Source of the DNA: Buttiauxella brennerae ATCC 51605 | GTDB lineage: Bacteria; Pseudomonadota; Gammaproteobacteria; Enterobacterales; Enterobacteriaceae | Length of the DNA stretch: 64,000 nucleotides | Assembly: GCF_001654925.1 (NCBI RefSeq) | Contig: NZ_LXER01000022.1 | Span: 1 to 64,000 of the forward strand | Direction of reading: 5' to 3' | Shown here: positions 51,764 through 64,000 of the stretch, piece after piece | How positions within the stretch are numbered: the first letter of the stretch is position 1 | Layout: every line of letters begins with the position of its first letter | Notes under the pieces: model-generated | Databases searched by the model: none | What the model was told of the DNA's origin: nothing | Seen by the model: only the letters and a program-made list of their open reading frames with translations | Made by a program: the position numbers and the translations under genes

Positions 51764-52596
51764 CAGTGACCTACCACGCGCCGACCAAAGCGACTTTGCA
51801 ACGTGTTAATGGTAAACAGTAGCAGCAGTGACGCGGCAAGAATTACCGAGGCAATCGCACTGGCTGCCGGGTAATCAAACTCCTGCAAACGCACGAAAAT
51901 CATCAGTGAGGTGACTTCGGTCTTCCAGGCGATGTTGCCGGCAATGAAAATTACTGCGCCGAATTCACCCAGGCTACGGGTGAATGAAAGTGCTACACCC
52001 GCCATCAGCGCCGGAGAAAGCTCCGGTAAAATCACGCGGCGAAAACTCTGCCAGCGCGTCGCGCCCAGCGTTTCCGCAGCTTCTTCGTATTCTGGCCCGA
52101 GCTCTTCAAGCACGGGTTGAATGGTGCGCACTACAAACGGGATACTGGTAAATGCCATTGCCACGGCGATACCCAGCCAGGTGTACGTCACTTTAATGCC
52201 AAACTGCGCCAGCCATTCGCCGTACCAGCCGTTGACTGAAAACAACCCGGCAAGCGTTAAACCCGCTACGGCAGTGGGCAGAGCAAAGGGTAAATCCATT
52301 AATGCATCAAGCAGGCTACGGCCAGGAAACTGGTAGCGCGTCAGGATCCACGCCATCAACATGCCAAAGAAACCGTTGAAGATAGACGCCACACCCGCAG
52401 ACAGCAGCGTGACTTTATATGCCGCCACCACCTGCGGGTTGGTGATCACTTCCCAATACTGAGCCAGCGTCATCTCGGAAAGTTGCATTACCAGCGCACT
52501 TAACGGCAGTAGTAAAATCAGGCAAACAAACAGCAAACTGGTGCCGAGGCTTAAGGTAAAGCCTGGCAACACCCGTTTGGAGGCAACAGAAAACAT
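51763..52596 (-). CDS. cysT: Sulfate ABC transporter permease CysT (CysU)
   Basis: 277 residues, six spans, EAA loop EYEEAAETLGATRWQSFRRV. TAATG overlap with cysP. Partner of CysW. Confidence 0.98.
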   Translation of the reverse strand: MFSVASKRVLPGFTLSLGTSLLFVCLILLLPLSALVMQLSEMTLAQYWEVITNPQVVAAYKVTLLSAGVASIFNGFFGMLMAWILTRYQFPGRSLLDALMDLPFALPTAVAGLTLAGLFSVNGWYGEWLAQFGIKVTYTWLGIAVAMAFTSIPFVVRTIQPVLEELGPEYEEAAETLGATRWQSFRRVILPELSPALMAGVALSFTRSLGEFGAVIFIAGNIAWKTEVTSLMIFVRLQEFDYPAASAIASVILAASLLLLFTINTLQSRFGRRVVGH

Positions 52597-53612
52597 TACT
52601 CACGCCCCTTGCCGAGCAACTGGTCAAACTCACCGCCGCTGGCAAAGTGGGTTTTCATCGCTTCTGGCCAGCCACCGAACTCATCTTCCACGCGGAACAG
52701 TTCAGTCTGAGGGAATTTGTCTTTCAGTTTTGCCATCACTTCCGGGTTATTCACACGGTAGTAATAGTCAGTAATGATGGTTTGTGCCGCCGGGCTATAC
52801 AGGAAGTTCAGATATTCTTTTGCTGCTTTTTCAGTGCCGTTGGCTTTGACGTTTTTATCGACCCAGGCGACCGGGAATTCAGCCAAAATATTGACCTTTG
52901 GCACAACCACTTCGTAGCCGTCTTTTTCGTATTGTTTACTGATGTTATTCACTTCGGACTCAAAGCTAATCAGCACGTCACCCAAACCACGCTCAACAAA
53001 AGTGGTGGTTGCACCGCGACCGCCGGTATCAAACACTTCAACGTTTTTCAGGAACTGCGTCATAAACTGTTCGGTTTTGGCTTTATCGCCACCGTCAGCT
53101 TTGTTGGCTGCACCCCATGCACCTAAGTAGGTGTAACGGGCGTTACCAGAAGTTTTTGGGTTAGGGAAAATCAGTTTTACGTCCGGGCGAACCAGGTCGC
53201 TCCAGTCGTGAATATTTTTAGGGTTGCCCTTGCGCACCAGGAACGCCATGGTGGAATAGAACGGCGAACTGTTATTTGGCAAACGCGCCTGCCAGTCGGC
53301 TGGAATCAGGTTGCCTTTGTCATGCAGGATCTGCACATCAGAAACCTGGTTATAAGTTACAACGTCTGCTTTTAAGCCCTGCAAAATCGCCAGCGCTTGT
53401 TTTGATGACCCGGCATGAGATTGTTTAATCACCAGCTTGTCGCCGTTATTTTCCTCAGCCCACTGTTTCTGGAAGGCCGGATTGAGCGCGGCAAACAGCT
53501 CGCGAGACACATCATAAGAGCTGTTCAGCAGTTCTGTAGCATGAGCTGAACCTGCCAGCAATGCAGAAACAACAATCGCGCTCCAGACTTTTTTAACGGA
53601 CGTTATGGCCAT
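52596..53612 (-). CDS. cysP: Thiosulfate/sulfate-binding protein CysP
   Basis: 338 residues from ATG 53612 with AAGGG upstream (GTG 53618 in frame is less likely). Signal peptide [20 protein letters not shown] to SAHA, then [15 protein letters not shown], the fixed beginning of mature Cys[14 protein letters not shown] and [11 protein letters not shown] bind the anion. Periplasmic receptor and first gene of the operon; transcription depends on CysB by family knowledge. I could not mark the CysB site exactly in the 170 bases upstream. Confidence 0.98.
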   Translation of the reverse strand: MAITSVKKVWSAIVVSALLAGSAHATELLNSSYDVSRELFAALNPAFQKQWAEENNGDKLVIKQSHAGSSKQALAILQGLKADVVTYNQVSDVQILHDKGNLIPADWQARLPNNSSPFYSTMAFLVRKGNPKNIHDWSDLVRPDVKLIFPNPKTSGNARYTYLGAWGAANKADGGDKAKTEQFMTQFLKNVEVFDTGGRGATTTFVERGLGDVLISFESEVNNISKQYEKDGYEVVVPKVNILAEFPVAWVDKNVKANGTEKAAKEYLNFLYSPAAQTIITDYYYRVNNPEVMAKLKDKFPQTELFRVEDEFGGWPEAMKTHFASGGEFDQLLGKGRE

Positions 53613-53909
53613 TGGCACCCTTATAAATGTGATAACGATCGAGCTTTATGGTTACCAGTGTATTTATAACGAGTGTCAAAGCTGTAACGGTTTTATATAT
53701 CGTTTGGTGATTTGCAATAAGAAAGGGATATATACCCGTCAGCCCTCAAGTTACGGCTGTGTTGGGTCTAATTATTTCAGGTATCCAAAGGTAGGGCGTT
53801 AGCGGCGAAGGCAGTCTGACGACGGCCAGCGCGCAAAAACCGGAGCGTACATGAAGTACGTGAGGATTTTGAGCACTGCCCGGTGCCAGAATGGCGAGTA
53901 AGGTAGCCC
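53613..53909. other. cysP upstream region and intergenic repeat
   Basis: About 300 bases. The cysP-proximal part (53613-53780) is AT-rich and holds the promoter; TATAACGAGTGTCAAAGCTG (53665-53684) on either strand may include CysB half-sites. The remainder is the repeat listed separately. No gene. Confidence 0.6.
53790..53908. repeat. Dispersed intergenic repeat of a second type
   Basis: GTAGGGCGTTAGCGGCGAAG..., GACGACGGCCAGCGCGCAAA, a CGTAC-ATGAA-GTACG hairpin (53846-53860), then GAGCACTGCCCGGTG and GTAGCCCTTAC. It is GC-rich, ends at the yfeX stop codon and resembles a repeat I have seen in intergenic regions of several enterobacteria. Confidence 0.6.
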
Positions 53910-54809
53910 TTACAGGTTTAGAAGCTTGTCTAAAGACGGCGCGAAATAATAACCACCGGTCACTGGCTTAGTGAAACGCAGCATGCCGTCACGTTTACCG
54001 TCGGTTTCGCCAAACATACTCAGCAGTTGCTGCTCAATGTTATGCAAGCGGGCGCAATAAGCGATGAAGTACAGGCCGTGGGTACCGCTCGCCGTGCCGT
54101 ATGGCAGGCTCTGGCGCACAATTTTCAGGCCTTTACCGTTTTCTTTCAAATCGACACGCGTCAGGTGAGATGTTTCCGGGCGCTCATCACCGTCAATCTC
54201 TTCATTGGCCTCTTTAGTACGGCCAATGATCATTTCCTGCTCTTGGGTGCTCATGCGGTTAAGCTGCTTGAGATTATGCTCCCAACGCTGGACAAACACA
54301 TAGCTGCCGCCTGCATCCACACCGTCGTTAATCACCGCGACTTCACGGCGCGTTTCTTCGCCCTGCGGGTTTTCGGTGCCATCAACAAAACCACTCAGAT
54401 CGCGCTCTTCAACCCAGCGGAAACCGTGGATTTCTTCTTCAATCTTCAGTGCATCGCCAAAGGCCGCAAGCGCTGCCTGAGCCACAGAGAAATTCACATC
54501 ATGGCGCAAAGAAAGAATATGGATCATCACGTCATGCTGCGTCGCAGGAGCCAGGCCTTTGCCTAACGGAGCAAAATTTTTCAGCTCAGTCGCACCCACA
54601 CCGCCGCTTAAATCGCGCCACAGGTCGTAACCAAATGCCACCACTGCACCTAAATTCGCATCAGGGAATTTATCCTGAAGCGCACTCAGTGACTGATTAA
54701 AGGTTTTGCAGCCCTGGCGAATAGCGTCGAAATCGCCCTGCACACTCGCTTCCAGCCAAACGGCGGCGCGACAATGTTCTGGCAGAATGCCAGTTTGAAC
54801 ACGAGACAT
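53910..54809 (-). CDS. yfeX: Dye-decolourising heme peroxidase YfeX
   Basis: 299 residues from ATG 54809 ([20 protein letters not shown]), with AGGAGG four bases upstream. Dyp motif [10 protein letters not shown] with the catalytic Asp, heme-ligand His in the TSHLTRVD...H region, and [11 protein letters not shown]. Cytosolic; E. coli YfeX oxidises porphyrinogens and was linked to heme iron. Followed by the intergenic repeat. Confidence 0.95.
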   Translation of the reverse strand: MSRVQTGILPEHCRAAVWLEASVQGDFDAIRQGCKTFNQSLSALQDKFPDANLGAVVAFGYDLWRDLSGGVGATELKNFAPLGKGLAPATQHDVMIHILSLRHDVNFSVAQAALAAFGDALKIEEEIHGFRWVEERDLSGFVDGTENPQGEETRREVAVINDGVDAGGSYVFVQRWEHNLKQLNRMSTQEQEMIIGRTKEANEEIDGDERPETSHLTRVDLKENGKGLKIVRQSLPYGTASGTHGLYFIAYCARLHNIEQQLLSMFGETDGKRDGMLRFTKPVTGGYYFAPSLDKLLNL

Positions 54810-54910
54810 GAATCCTCCTAAATGCACGCCACTCACCGTGGCGTTGATCATCCTATGATACCTAATTCCGGCGCCCCCTTCTTGAGAAGGCGCAAGCCAG
54901 CGGTGACTTT

Positions 54911-55486
54911 TTATCGACGCCAGATAATTTTGCTGATCTTCCAGGTTTTGAGCGTATCGTCAGACGGCATCAACTCTTGCCCGCCATGCCATTCGCCGCT
55001 AAAAATGTAGCTGATGTGCTGGCTATCTTTAGCTTTGCATTCAACACCTTCGCTATCATCCCCCGTCCCTTTGACGCATGCGCCAAATGCTTTGTCATAC
55101 AGGTCGCTAAAGGTAGTGCCAATCTTCACGCCGCTGTCGGTTTCGATGTTGCTATCCATGACATCAACACGGCCGACAGTACCTTTTTCTCCGTTGACGA
55201 CGACCATCACGGTTTTGTCATCCATCGCTTCAAAGAAGCGAACAATCTCACCGTTATCGGTTTTCATGCCGCTGCGTAAACGGTAGTTATCATTCAATGC
55301 GCTGCTGACTGCTTTTTCATCCATCGGCGTGCTGGCATTTAGCTCCCCGACGCCCTTTTCGCTGACTTCAATCGACGAACCAAACCAGTTCCACGGATTT
55401 GCCGCAGACCAGTTAACGGACGAAAGCGTCGAACAACCCGTCAATACCAGTGGCAACCCTAACAACATCAGGCGCAGTGTTTTCAT
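54911..55486 (-). CDS. yfeY: RpoE-regulated lipoprotein YfeY
   Basis: 191 residues from ATG 55486 with AAAGGA upstream. Lipoprotein signal [20 protein letters not shown] (lipobox LTGC, Cys18). The mature part holds DUF1131-type segments ([17 protein letters not shown] and [15 protein letters not shown]). A sigma-E-like promoter lies just upstream. Envelope-stress related, exact role unknown. Confidence 0.93.
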   Translation of the reverse strand: MKTLRLMLLGLPLVLTGCSTLSSVNWSAANPWNWFGSSIEVSEKGVGELNASTPMDEKAVSSALNDNYRLRSGMKTDNGEIVRFFEAMDDKTVMVVVNGEKGTVGRVDVMDSNIETDSGVKIGTTFSDLYDKAFGACVKGTGDDSEGVECKAKDSQHISYIFSGEWHGGQELMPSDDTLKTWKISKIIWRR

Positions 55487-55518
55487 TAGAAATTCCTTTG
55501 TTAAGCATGGATACGCGC

Positions 55519-55547
55519 TTTGGAGTGCAAACTTTCCCAAAAGTGCC
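55519..55547 (-). promoter_or_regulatory. Candidate sigma-E promoter of yfeY
   Basis: On the minus strand GGCACTT (55541-55547), 16-base spacer, TCCAAA (55519-55524), close to GGAACTT-N16-TCAAA. It lies between yfeZ and yfeY, 33 bases before the yfeY start. Confidence 0.65.
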
Positions 55548-55550
55548 AGG

Positions 55551-55997
55551 TTATTCCTGGCTGAGAGTGAAGTAATCGCGTAAACGGCGGCTGGTTATGA
55601 GCCACCACAAGGCAAAAATATCGGCAATTAACAGCGCCAGCGTCACGCCAGTCAGCTCTTCCCCCTGCCAGATCATCAGCAGTTGCCAGCCAAGGACCAC
55701 CCATTGTGCGGCAACCAATACCCAGCGCCAGGCGGCCCACAATCGTGGGTATAAATGGCGGCGGCCACTGATCATAAATGCCAGTGCGGCAGGGACACCC
55801 GGTAGCAGCCCAAACCAAAAATTATCGCGGTCGGGATAAAACACGCCGAGGATGGCGTCACCTTGTTGGCGGGATGCTGCCGCCAGCACGAGGACAAACC
55901 AGGTTCGCGCTTGCAAAAGAAGGGTACACCAGAACAAAAAAGGTGTTTTCAGATTACCGTGAGCATCGTAATCCGCAGGTGGATACAGATCAGGCAT
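55551..55997 (-). CDS. yfeZ: Inner membrane protein YfeZ (DUF2919)
   Basis: 148 residues with three to four spans and the conserved start PADYDAHGNLKTPFLFWCTL. DUF2919 family; no known activity. TAATG overlap with ypeA shows coupling. Confidence 0.92.
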   Translation of the reverse strand: MPDLYPPADYDAHGNLKTPFLFWCTLLLQARTWFVLVLAAASRQQGDAILGVFYPDRDNFWFGLLPGVPAALAFMISGRRHLYPRLWAAWRWVLVAAQWVVLGWQLLMIWQGEELTGVTLALLIADIFALWWLITSRRLRDYFTLSQE

Positions 55998-56422
55998 TAA
56001 TATTCCTGGTCTTCAATCAGCCGTTTACCGAGCAAAATGACATCTTGCTGCTCATACTCGAGCCGCTCATACATGCCAATCACCAGGTCGTTTTCTTCAC
56101 GCACCATGATTTGGATTTTTGGGCAGCCACGCGCGATAAGCTTCTTTTCCAGTCGGCTAAGCAGCGCATTGGCGATGCCGCGACCACGGAATTCCGGGTG
56201 AACGCCGAGGTAATAAGCTGAACCCCGGTGGCCGTCATATCCGCCCATCAGCGAGCCAACGACCTCACCGCCCACTTCTGCGACTAAGAACAGATCCGCG
56301 TCATGATTGAGTTTGCGCTCAATGTCCATTTCAGGATCGTTCCATGGACGCAGTAAGTCGCAACGTTCCCAAAGCGTAATGACTTCTTCGAAGTCATCCT
56401 GGCGAAAAACACGTATTTCCAT
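55997..56422 (-). CDS. ypeA: GNAT acetyltransferase YpeA
   Basis: 141 residues from ATG 56422 ([20 protein letters not shown]), same length as E. coli YpeA. Acetyl-CoA motif [20 protein letters not shown] and the [13 protein letters not shown] strand. Substrate unknown, probably a small amine or protein N-terminus. Heads the ypeA-yfeZ-yfeY set; divergent from amiA. Confidence 0.95.
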   Translation of the reverse strand: MEIRVFRQDDFEEVITLWERCDLLRPWNDPEMDIERKLNHDADLFLVAEVGGEVVGSLMGGYDGHRGSAYYLGVHPEFRGRGIANALLSRLEKKLIARGCPKIQIMVREENDLVIGMYERLEYEQQDVILLGKRLIEDQEY

Positions 56423-56628
56423 GGTATTAGCCACCTGAAAGTCTAAAACAGTGATTATGGCGTTAAGTTTCTGTTTAGCCAATATCTGCCGCAAAACGAG
56501 GCAAAAAATGACATACTAGCCACTCATTCATTTTTGGTAATGAAAATCCCACAAATGCTTGTCGTTTACCCTTTGCCGATACGCTATAAATGCCTATCTG
56601 CAATTTTAAAGATAAAAATATTAGCCGC

Positions 56629-58412
<1,784 letters not shown>

Positions 58413-58413
58413 A

Positions 58414-60693
58414 TCACAGCGGAACGGTCTGCGCCTCAACCACTGCCAGCGCCACCATATTCACAATACGACGAACAGACGCAATCGGTGTTAACACATG
58501 CACCGGTTTTGCCACGCCCATCAATACTGGTCCGACTGTCACCCCTTCGGAGCTGGAAACACGCAACAAGTTGTAGCTAATACGTGCCGCTTCCACGTTC
58601 GGCATGATCAGGATATTCGCCGAACCTTTCAGTGGGCTGTCTGGCATACGCTCGTTACGGATGCTTTCCACCAGCGCCGCATCACCATGCATTTCACCGT
58701 CAATTTCCAGTTCTGGCGCACGCTCGCGCACCATCTCCAGCGTTTTACGCATCTTGCACGCCGCTTTCGAGTCGGATGAACCGTAGTTGGAATGCGACAG
58801 CAGTGCGACTTTTGGTTCGATACCAAAGCGACGTACTGTTTCCGCTGCCAGCAAAGTGATTTCAGTCAGCTCTTCCGGTGACGGATCGTCATTCACATAG
58901 GTGTCAGCAATAAAGGTGTTGCCGCTTGGTAGCAGCAGCGCATTCATCGCACCCGCCGCTTTCACGCCGTCACGGTAGCCGAACAGTTTTTCCAGCACGC
59001 TGAAGTGTTCGTGATACTCGCCAATCGTGCCGCAAATCATGGCATCGGCTTCACCACGGTGCACCATAATTGCGCCGATAACCGTGGTATTGCTGATCAC
59101 CGCACGCTGCGCTTGCTCCTGTGTGATGCCGCGGCGTTTCATGATGTTGTAGTACTCGTTCCAGTACTCTTTGAAGCGCGGATCGGATTCGTTGTTCACG
59201 ATTTCAAAATCGCGCCCGGCCTGCATTTGCAGACCAAGTTTCTTCAGGCGCATTTCGATAACCGCCGGGCGACCAATCAGAATCGGTTTCGCAAGGCCCA
59301 ACGTAATCAGTTCCTGAGTCGCATGCAACACACGCGCCTCTTCACCTTCAGCCAGCACCACACGCTTCGGATCTTTACGTGCCTGCGAGAAAATCGGCTT
59401 CATAAACAGATTCGTTTTGTAGACGAACTCGGTCAGTTTTTCGCGGTAAGCGTCGAAATCTTTAATCGGGCGCGTTGCCACACCGGTATCCATCGCCGCT
59501 TTCGCAACGGCTGGTGCGATTTGCACAATTAAACGCGGGTCGAACGGCTTTGGAATCAGGTAATCAGGGCCAAACGTCAGCTCTTCTTCGCCATAAGCAG
59601 AAGCCACTACATCGCTTTGCTCAGCGTGAGCCAGTTCTGCAATCGCGTGAACGGCGGCCAGTTTCATCTCTTCGTTAATCGCGGTTGCACCAACATCGAG
59701 CGCGCCACGGAAGATGAACGGGAAACACAGCACGTTGTTCACCTGGTTTGGGAAATCTGAGCGGCCGGTACAAATAATCGCATCCGGGCGCACTTCTTTT
59801 GCCAGTGGTGGCAGGATTTCCGGCTCAGGGTTCGCCAGCGCCAGAATCAGCGGCGCACGCGCCATCTTCTTGACCATCTCCTGGCTCATCGCTTTCGGGC
59901 CAGAACAACCGAGGAAGATATCAGCGCCTTCAATCACTTCATCAAGCGTACGTTTGCCGTTATCGTCCACCGCGTAAGCCGCTTTGGTTTCCGCCATGTT
60001 TTCTTCACGGCCTTTGTAGATAACGCCTTTCGAGTCACAGACCACGATGTTGTGTTTCTGGATCCCCAGTTGTACCAGCAGGTTCATACAGGCGATAGCA
60101 GATGCACCCGCACCCGAAACAACCAAACGCACATCCGAGATATTCTTCTCAACAACGCGCAGGCCGTTTAACACCGCCGCAGTACAAATGATGGCCGTAC
60201 CGTGCTGATCGTCATGGAACACAGGAATGTTCATGCGCTCACGCAGCTTTTTCTCGATGTAGAAACACTCTGGCGCTTTGATGTCTTCCAGGTTGATGCC
60301 GCCAAAAGTAGGTTCGAGAGAGGCAATCACATCAATCAGTTTATCGGGATCCATTTCATCCACCTCGATATCGAACACGTCGATACCGGCGAATTTCTTA
60401 AACAGAACGCCCTTACCTTCCATCACCGGCTTGCCCGCCAGTGCGCCGATATTTCCCAGCCCTAACACCGCAGTGCCGTTGGAAATAACGCCGACCAGGT
60501 TGCCACGCGCGGTGTATTTGTAAGCCGCCAGTGGGTCTTTTTCGATTTCGAGACAAGGTGCCGCAACGCCCGGAGAGTAAGCCAGTGCTAAGTCACGCTG
60601 AGTAGCCAGCGGTTTGGTTGGCGAAACCTGAATTTTTCCGGGAACAGGGAATTCATGAAAATCGAGGGCACTTTGTCTTAGTTGTTCATCCAT
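58414..60693 (-). CDS. maeB: NADP-dependent malic enzyme MaeB
   Basis: 759 residues from ATG 60693, as in E. coli. N-terminal malic enzyme part (about 1-430: [50 protein letters not shown]) and a C-terminal phosphotransacetylase-like domain (about 430-759) that regulates it. Oxidative decarboxylation of malate to pyruvate with NADPH. Divergent from talA. Confidence 0.98.
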   Translation of the reverse strand: MDEQLRQSALDFHEFPVPGKIQVSPTKPLATQRDLALAYSPGVAAPCLEIEKDPLAAYKYTARGNLVGVISNGTAVLGLGNIGALAGKPVMEGKGVLFKKFAGIDVFDIEVDEMDPDKLIDVIASLEPTFGGINLEDIKAPECFYIEKKLRERMNIPVFHDDQHGTAIICTAAVLNGLRVVEKNISDVRLVVSGAGASAIACMNLLVQLGIQKHNIVVCDSKGVIYKGREENMAETKAAYAVDDNGKRTLDEVIEGADIFLGCSGPKAMSQEMVKKMARAPLILALANPEPEILPPLAKEVRPDAIICTGRSDFPNQVNNVLCFPFIFRGALDVGATAINEEMKLAAVHAIAELAHAEQSDVVASAYGEEELTFGPDYLIPKPFDPRLIVQIAPAVAKAAMDTGVATRPIKDFDAYREKLTEFVYKTNLFMKPIFSQARKDPKRVVLAEGEEARVLHATQELITLGLAKPILIGRPAVIEMRLKKLGLQMQAGRDFEIVNNESDPRFKEYWNEYYNIMKRRGITQEQAQRAVISNTTVIGAIMVHRGEADAMICGTIGEYHEHFSVLEKLFGYRDGVKAAGAMNALLLPSGNTFIADTYVNDDPSPEELTEITLLAAETVRRFGIEPKVALLSHSNYGSSDSKAACKMRKTLEMVRERAPELEIDGEMHGDAALVESIRNERMPDSPLKGSANILIMPNVEAARISYNLLRVSSSEGVTVGPVLMGVAKPVHVLTPIASVRRIVNMVALAVVEAQTVPL

Positions 60694-60953
60694 TTCTTCG
60701 TTCCTTTTTACTCTTTCGAATGGGCTCGGTAAGGTCACGTAGTATCACGCTTGCGCGCTAACTAAACTTTGAACGTTGCCATACTATCAACATACAACGT
60801 CAATTTTGTTAGGTAATTATAGTGACTATGTTACCTGGGATTCTCAGCAACACCATGCCTGTCTGCTATGCTTTTTAGTTATGCCCACGATGAAATTTCG
60901 TCGCGAGTGATATGGAGCACTCAAGTAACGCTTTGTACATCAAGGAGATAGCC

Positions 60954-61904
60954 ATGAATCAACTAGACAGCATCAAAAAATTCACCACCGTTGTTGCCGA
61001 TAGCGGTGACATCGAATCTATCCGTCATTACCAGCCGATTGACGCGACCACTAATCCCTCGCTACTGCTGAAGGCTGCGGGCCTGGAGCACTATGAAGCA
61101 CTGATTGATGAGGCCATTGCTTACGGTAAGCAGCGCGGTGGAACGCAAGAAGCCCAGGTGGCGCAAGCCTGCGACAAACTGGCGGTTAATTTCGGTGCGG
61201 AAATTCTGAAAAGCATCCCAGGGCGCGTCTCGACAGAAGTGGATGCCCGCCTCTCGTTTGATAAAGAAAAAAGCATCGCTAAGGCCCGCCATTTGATTGG
61301 GCTCTATGAAGAGCTTGGCATTGATAAATCGCGCGTGCTCATCAAACTTGCCGCAACATGGGAAGGGATCCGCGCCGCTGAAGAACTGCAAAAAGAGGGT
61401 ATCGATTGTAACCTGACGCTGCTGTTCTCTTTTGCTCAGGCGCGAGCTTGTGCCGAAGCAGGCGTATTCCTCATCTCCCCGTTTGTGGGCCGCATCTACG
61501 ACTGGTATCAGGCACGTAAACCGATGGACCCGTATGTGGTTGAAGAAGATCCCGGCGTCAAATCGGTGCGCAATATCTATGATTACTTTAAGCAACATAA
61601 CTACAGCACCATTGTGATGGGCGCGAGCTTCCGTCGCACCGAACAAATTCTTGCGCTGGTAGGCTGTGACCGCCTGACTATCGCCCCTAACTTGCTGCAG
61701 CAGTTGCAGGAAAGCGAAGAGCCGGTAGTGCGCAAACTGGTGCCGCTGTCTCAGGGATTCCGCCGCCCGGAACCTATCAGCGAGGCAGATTTCCGTTGGG
61801 AACATAATCAGGACCCAATGGCTGTAGAAAAATTGGCAGAGGGCATCCGCCTGTTCGCCATTGATCAACGAAAACTGGAAGATTTACTCGCCGCCAAATT
61901 GTGA
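60954..61904 (+). CDS. talA: Transaldolase A
   Basis: 316 residues from ATG 60954, with AAGGAG upstream (AAGGAGATAGCC). Schiff-base Lys131 in [26 protein letters not shown] near residue 30, FISPFVGRI-type segment. Pentose phosphate pathway. The 260-base gap to maeB holds both promoters. Followed 21 bases later by tktB. Confidence 0.97.
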   Translation: MNQLDSIKKFTTVVADSGDIESIRHYQPIDATTNPSLLLKAAGLEHYEALIDEAIAYGKQRGGTQEAQVAQACDKLAVNFGAEILKSIPGRVSTEVDARLSFDKEKSIAKARHLIGLYEELGIDKSRVLIKLAATWEGIRAAEELQKEGIDCNLTLLFSFAQARACAEAGVFLISPFVGRIYDWYQARKPMDPYVVEEDPGVKSVRNIYDYFKQHNYSTIVMGASFRRTEQILALVGCDRLTIAPNLLQQLQESEEPVVRKLVPLSQGFRRPEPISEADFRWEHNQDPMAVEKLAEGIRLFAIDQRKLEDLLAAKL

Positions 61905-61925
61905 ACGACAACCACGGAGTGAAAC

Positions 61926-63923
61926 ATGTCATCTCGTAAAGAGCTTGCTAACGCCATTCGTGCCCTGAGTATGGACGCGGTACAAAAAGCGAATTCGGGC
62001 CACCCTGGCGCACCGATGGGGATGGCAGATATTGCCGAAGTGTTATGGAATGAATTCCTGCACCATAACCCAACTAACCCCACATGGGCTGACCGCGACC
62101 GATTTATTCTTTCTAATGGTCACGCCTCGATGCTGCTCTACAGCCTGTTGCACCTGAGCGGGTATGACTTGCCGATGGAAGAGCTAAAAAACTTCCGTCA
62201 ACTTCACTCCAAAACGCCCGGTCACCCGGAAATTGGCTATACCCCCGGTGTTGAAACCACCACCGGGCCGCTTGGCCAGGGGCTGGCAAATGCGGTCGGC
62301 ATGGCCATTGCTGAACGCACACTCGGGGCGCAATTTAACCGCCCCGACCATGAAATTGTCGATCACTTTACCTACGTATTTATGGGGGATGGCTGCCTGA
62401 TGGAAGGCATTTCCCACGAAGTTTGTTCGCTGGCAGGAACACTCGGCCTTGGCAAACTCATCGGTTTCTATGACCACAACGGCATTTCGATTGATGGCGA
62501 AACCAAAGGCTGGTTTACCGACGACACCGCCAAACGTTTTGAGGCTTATCACTGGCATGTGGTGCATGAAATTGATGGCCACGACCCGCAAGCCGTGAAG
62601 AAGGCGATTGAGGAAGCGCAAAGCGTAAAAGATAAGCCTTCGCTGATTATCTGTCGCACCATCATTGGTTTTGGCTCGCCAAATAAAGCGGGCAAAGAAG
62701 AGGCGCATGGCGCGGCACTCGGCGAGCAGGAAGTCGCCCTCGCGCGTAAACAACTGGGCTGGAACTACCCGGCGTTTGAGATCCCAAGAGACATTTATCA
62801 GGCCTGGGATGCCAGAGAAAAAGGCGAGAAAGCAGAAACGGCATGGAACGATAAGTTTGCCGCTTATGCCAAAGCTCACCCAGAACTTGCCGCTGAGTTT
62901 AACCGCCGTATGCACGGTGAAATGCCGGAGGATTGGCAGGATCTCACTCAGCAGTACATTGAAAAATTGCAGGCCAACCCAGAGAAAATTGCCACCCGTA
63001 AGGCCTCGCAAAACACGTTAAATGCCTATGGCCCAAGTCTGCCTGAATTGCTCGGCGGCTCGGCTGACTTAGCGCCCAGCAACCTGACCATCTGGAAAGA
63101 GTCTAAATCCATCAAAGAGGATCTCGCCGGGAATTACATTCACTACGGCGTGCGCGAATTCGGTATGACGGCCATCGCCAATGGCATCGCCCATCACGGC
63201 GGATTTGTGCCCTATACCGCGACCTTCCTGATGTTTGTGGAATATGCCCGCAACGCTGCGCGCATGGCGGCATTGATGAAAGCGCGACAAATCATGGTCT
63301 ATACCCACGACTCCATCGGCCTTGGTGAAGACGGCCCAACGCACCAGGCGGTAGAACAACTTGCCAGCCTGCGTCTGACACCGAACTTCAGCACCTGGCG
63401 CCCGTGCGATCAGGTTGAAGCGGCTGTGGCATGGAAAACAGCCATCGAGCGGCATAACGGCCCAACAGCGCTGATTCTTTCGCGCCAGAACCTGGCACAA
63501 ATGGATCGTACGACCGAGCAGGTCAGCGCCATCAGTCGCGGCGGTTATATTCTGAAGGACAGCGGCGGTACGCCGGATGTGATTCTGATTGCCACAGGTT
63601 CGGAGATGGAAATCACGGTACTTGCAGCAGATAAGCTAGCTGCCGAAGGGCATAAAGTACGCGTAGTTTCACTGCCTTCAACCGATATTTTTGATGCCCA
63701 GGACGAAACGTATCGGGAATCGGTGCTGCCTTCAGATATTGCTGCGCGAGTGGCAGTTGAAGCGGGTATTGCGGATTACTGGTACAAGTATGTCGGCCTG
63801 AAAGGGGCGATTGTCGGCATGACGACTTACGGGGAATCAGCACCTGCCGATAAGCTGTTCCCGTTCTTTGGCTTTACTACCGAGAATGTGGTGGCAAAAG
63901 CGAAGAAGGTTATGGGTGTTTAG
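61926..63923 (+). CDS. tktB: Transketolase B
   Basis: 665 residues. ThDP motif [20 protein letters not shown] and N-terminal [14 protein letters not shown]; pyrimidine domain with [20 protein letters not shown]-terminal domain. Works with TalA in the non-oxidative pentose phosphate pathway and as the stationary-phase isozyme in E. coli; co-transcribed with talA. Confidence 0.97.
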   Translation: MSSRKELANAIRALSMDAVQKANSGHPGAPMGMADIAEVLWNEFLHHNPTNPTWADRDRFILSNGHASMLLYSLLHLSGYDLPMEELKNFRQLHSKTPGHPEIGYTPGVETTTGPLGQGLANAVGMAIAERTLGAQFNRPDHEIVDHFTYVFMGDGCLMEGISHEVCSLAGTLGLGKLIGFYDHNGISIDGETKGWFTDDTAKRFEAYHWHVVHEIDGHDPQAVKKAIEEAQSVKDKPSLIICRTIIGFGSPNKAGKEEAHGAALGEQEVALARKQLGWNYPAFEIPRDIYQAWDAREKGEKAETAWNDKFAAYAKAHPELAAEFNRRMHGEMPEDWQDLTQQYIEKLQANPEKIATRKASQNTLNAYGPSLPELLGGSADLAPSNLTIWKESKSIKEDLAGNYIHYGVREFGMTAIANGIAHHGGFVPYTATFLMFVEYARNAARMAALMKARQIMVYTHDSIGLGEDGPTHQAVEQLASLRLTPNFSTWRPCDQVEAAVAWKTAIERHNGPTALILSRQNLAQMDRTTEQVSAISRGGYILKDSGGTPDVILIATGSEMEITVLAADKLAAEGHKVRVVSLPSTDIFDAQDETYRESVLPSDIAARVAVEAGIADYWYKYVGLKGAIVGMTTYGESAPADKLFPFFGFTTENVVAKAKKVMGV

Positions 63924-63952
63924 TCGAAAATAAATATTGTGAATCCCCTAAA

Positions 63953-64000
63953 TAATTCGAGTTACAGAAAGGCGGCAAAAGAGTGAATCCCCAGGAGCTT
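63953..64000. repeat. Dispersed intergenic repeat, copy 2 (cut by window edge)
   Basis: TAATTCGAGTTACAG at 63953 followed by ...CGGCAAAAGAGTGAATC...GAGCTT; 38 of the first 47 bases match copy 1 at 31927. It begins 29 bases after the tktB stop. Confidence 0.75.

Noticed and set aside
61062-61868. 268-codon minus-strand frame, and a similar one at 62184-63011
   Set aside because: Antisense shadows of talA and tktB.

Overview
The window is chromosomal DNA of a member of the Enterobacteriaceae. From about 14.2 kb to the right end the gene order follows the E. coli K-12 stretch ypdAB, glk, yfeO, ypeC, mntH, nupC, pdeA, yfeC, gltX with its flanking tRNAs, yfeR, yfeH, ypeB, ligA, zipA, cysZK, ptsHI-crr, cys sulfate operon, yfeXYZ, ypeA, amiA, hemF, maeB, talA, tktB. 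Protein similarity is close but not that of Escherichia, and ipdC beside glk/yfeO is an arrangement I know from Enterobacter-like genera. I cannot fix the genus from sequence alone; Buttiauxella or a related plant/environment genus is a guess.

Left part (1-14.1 kb) is accessory. It opens with the TTG-started 5' end of a giant LapA-type surface adhesin (minus strand, cut by the window edge) that carries a readable LapG cleavage motif. Then come a MipA/OmpV porin-like protein, a Bcr/CflA exporter, a YghA-like SDR, a YetF-like (DUF421)/unknown membrane pair, a solitary pxpA (5-oxoprolinase subunit A), a 14-TM drug exporter divergent from its TetR regulator, a 67-residue lipoprotein, the 24-residue ypdK gene, phenolic acid decarboxylase with a divergent LysR regulator, alaC, and a DUF1479 gene with an apparent Fe(II)/2OG-oxygenase metal triad.

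Middle part (14.2-32.7 kb): pyruvate-sensing YpdA/YpdB, glucokinase, a CLC-family protein, indolepyruvate decarboxylase (indole-3-acetate route), an aldo-keto reductase, the Mn importer MntH with MntR and Fur sites, NupC, a CHASE7-type diguanylate cyclase next to the PdeA phosphodiesterase, two tRNA-Ala(GGC), YfeC, GltX, three tRNA-Val(TAC) and one tRNA-Lys(TTT) with readable promoters and terminators.

Right part (32.7-64 kb): a FlxA-like coiled-coil protein with a plausible sigma-28 promoter, ligA-zipA, cysteine synthesis (cysZ, cysK, cysM, cysPTWA), the PTS general proteins, then a three-gene rhamnoside-use cluster (GH78 alpha-L-rhamnosidase, MFS transporter, RhaR-like AraC regulator) sitting between crr and cysM, where E. 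coli has pdxK-yfeK-yfeS. E. coli's ucpA-murQP-yfeW block between cysP and yfeX and the eut block between hemF and maeB are absent. Two families of dispersed intergenic repeat (about 31.9 kb and the right edge; 53.8 kb) are present. I see no insertion sequence, integrase, CRISPR array or rRNA. The nearest thing to a new system is the adhesin plus c-di-GMP enzymes and the unexplained membrane pair at 4.8-5.8 kb; most of the window is conserved core genome.
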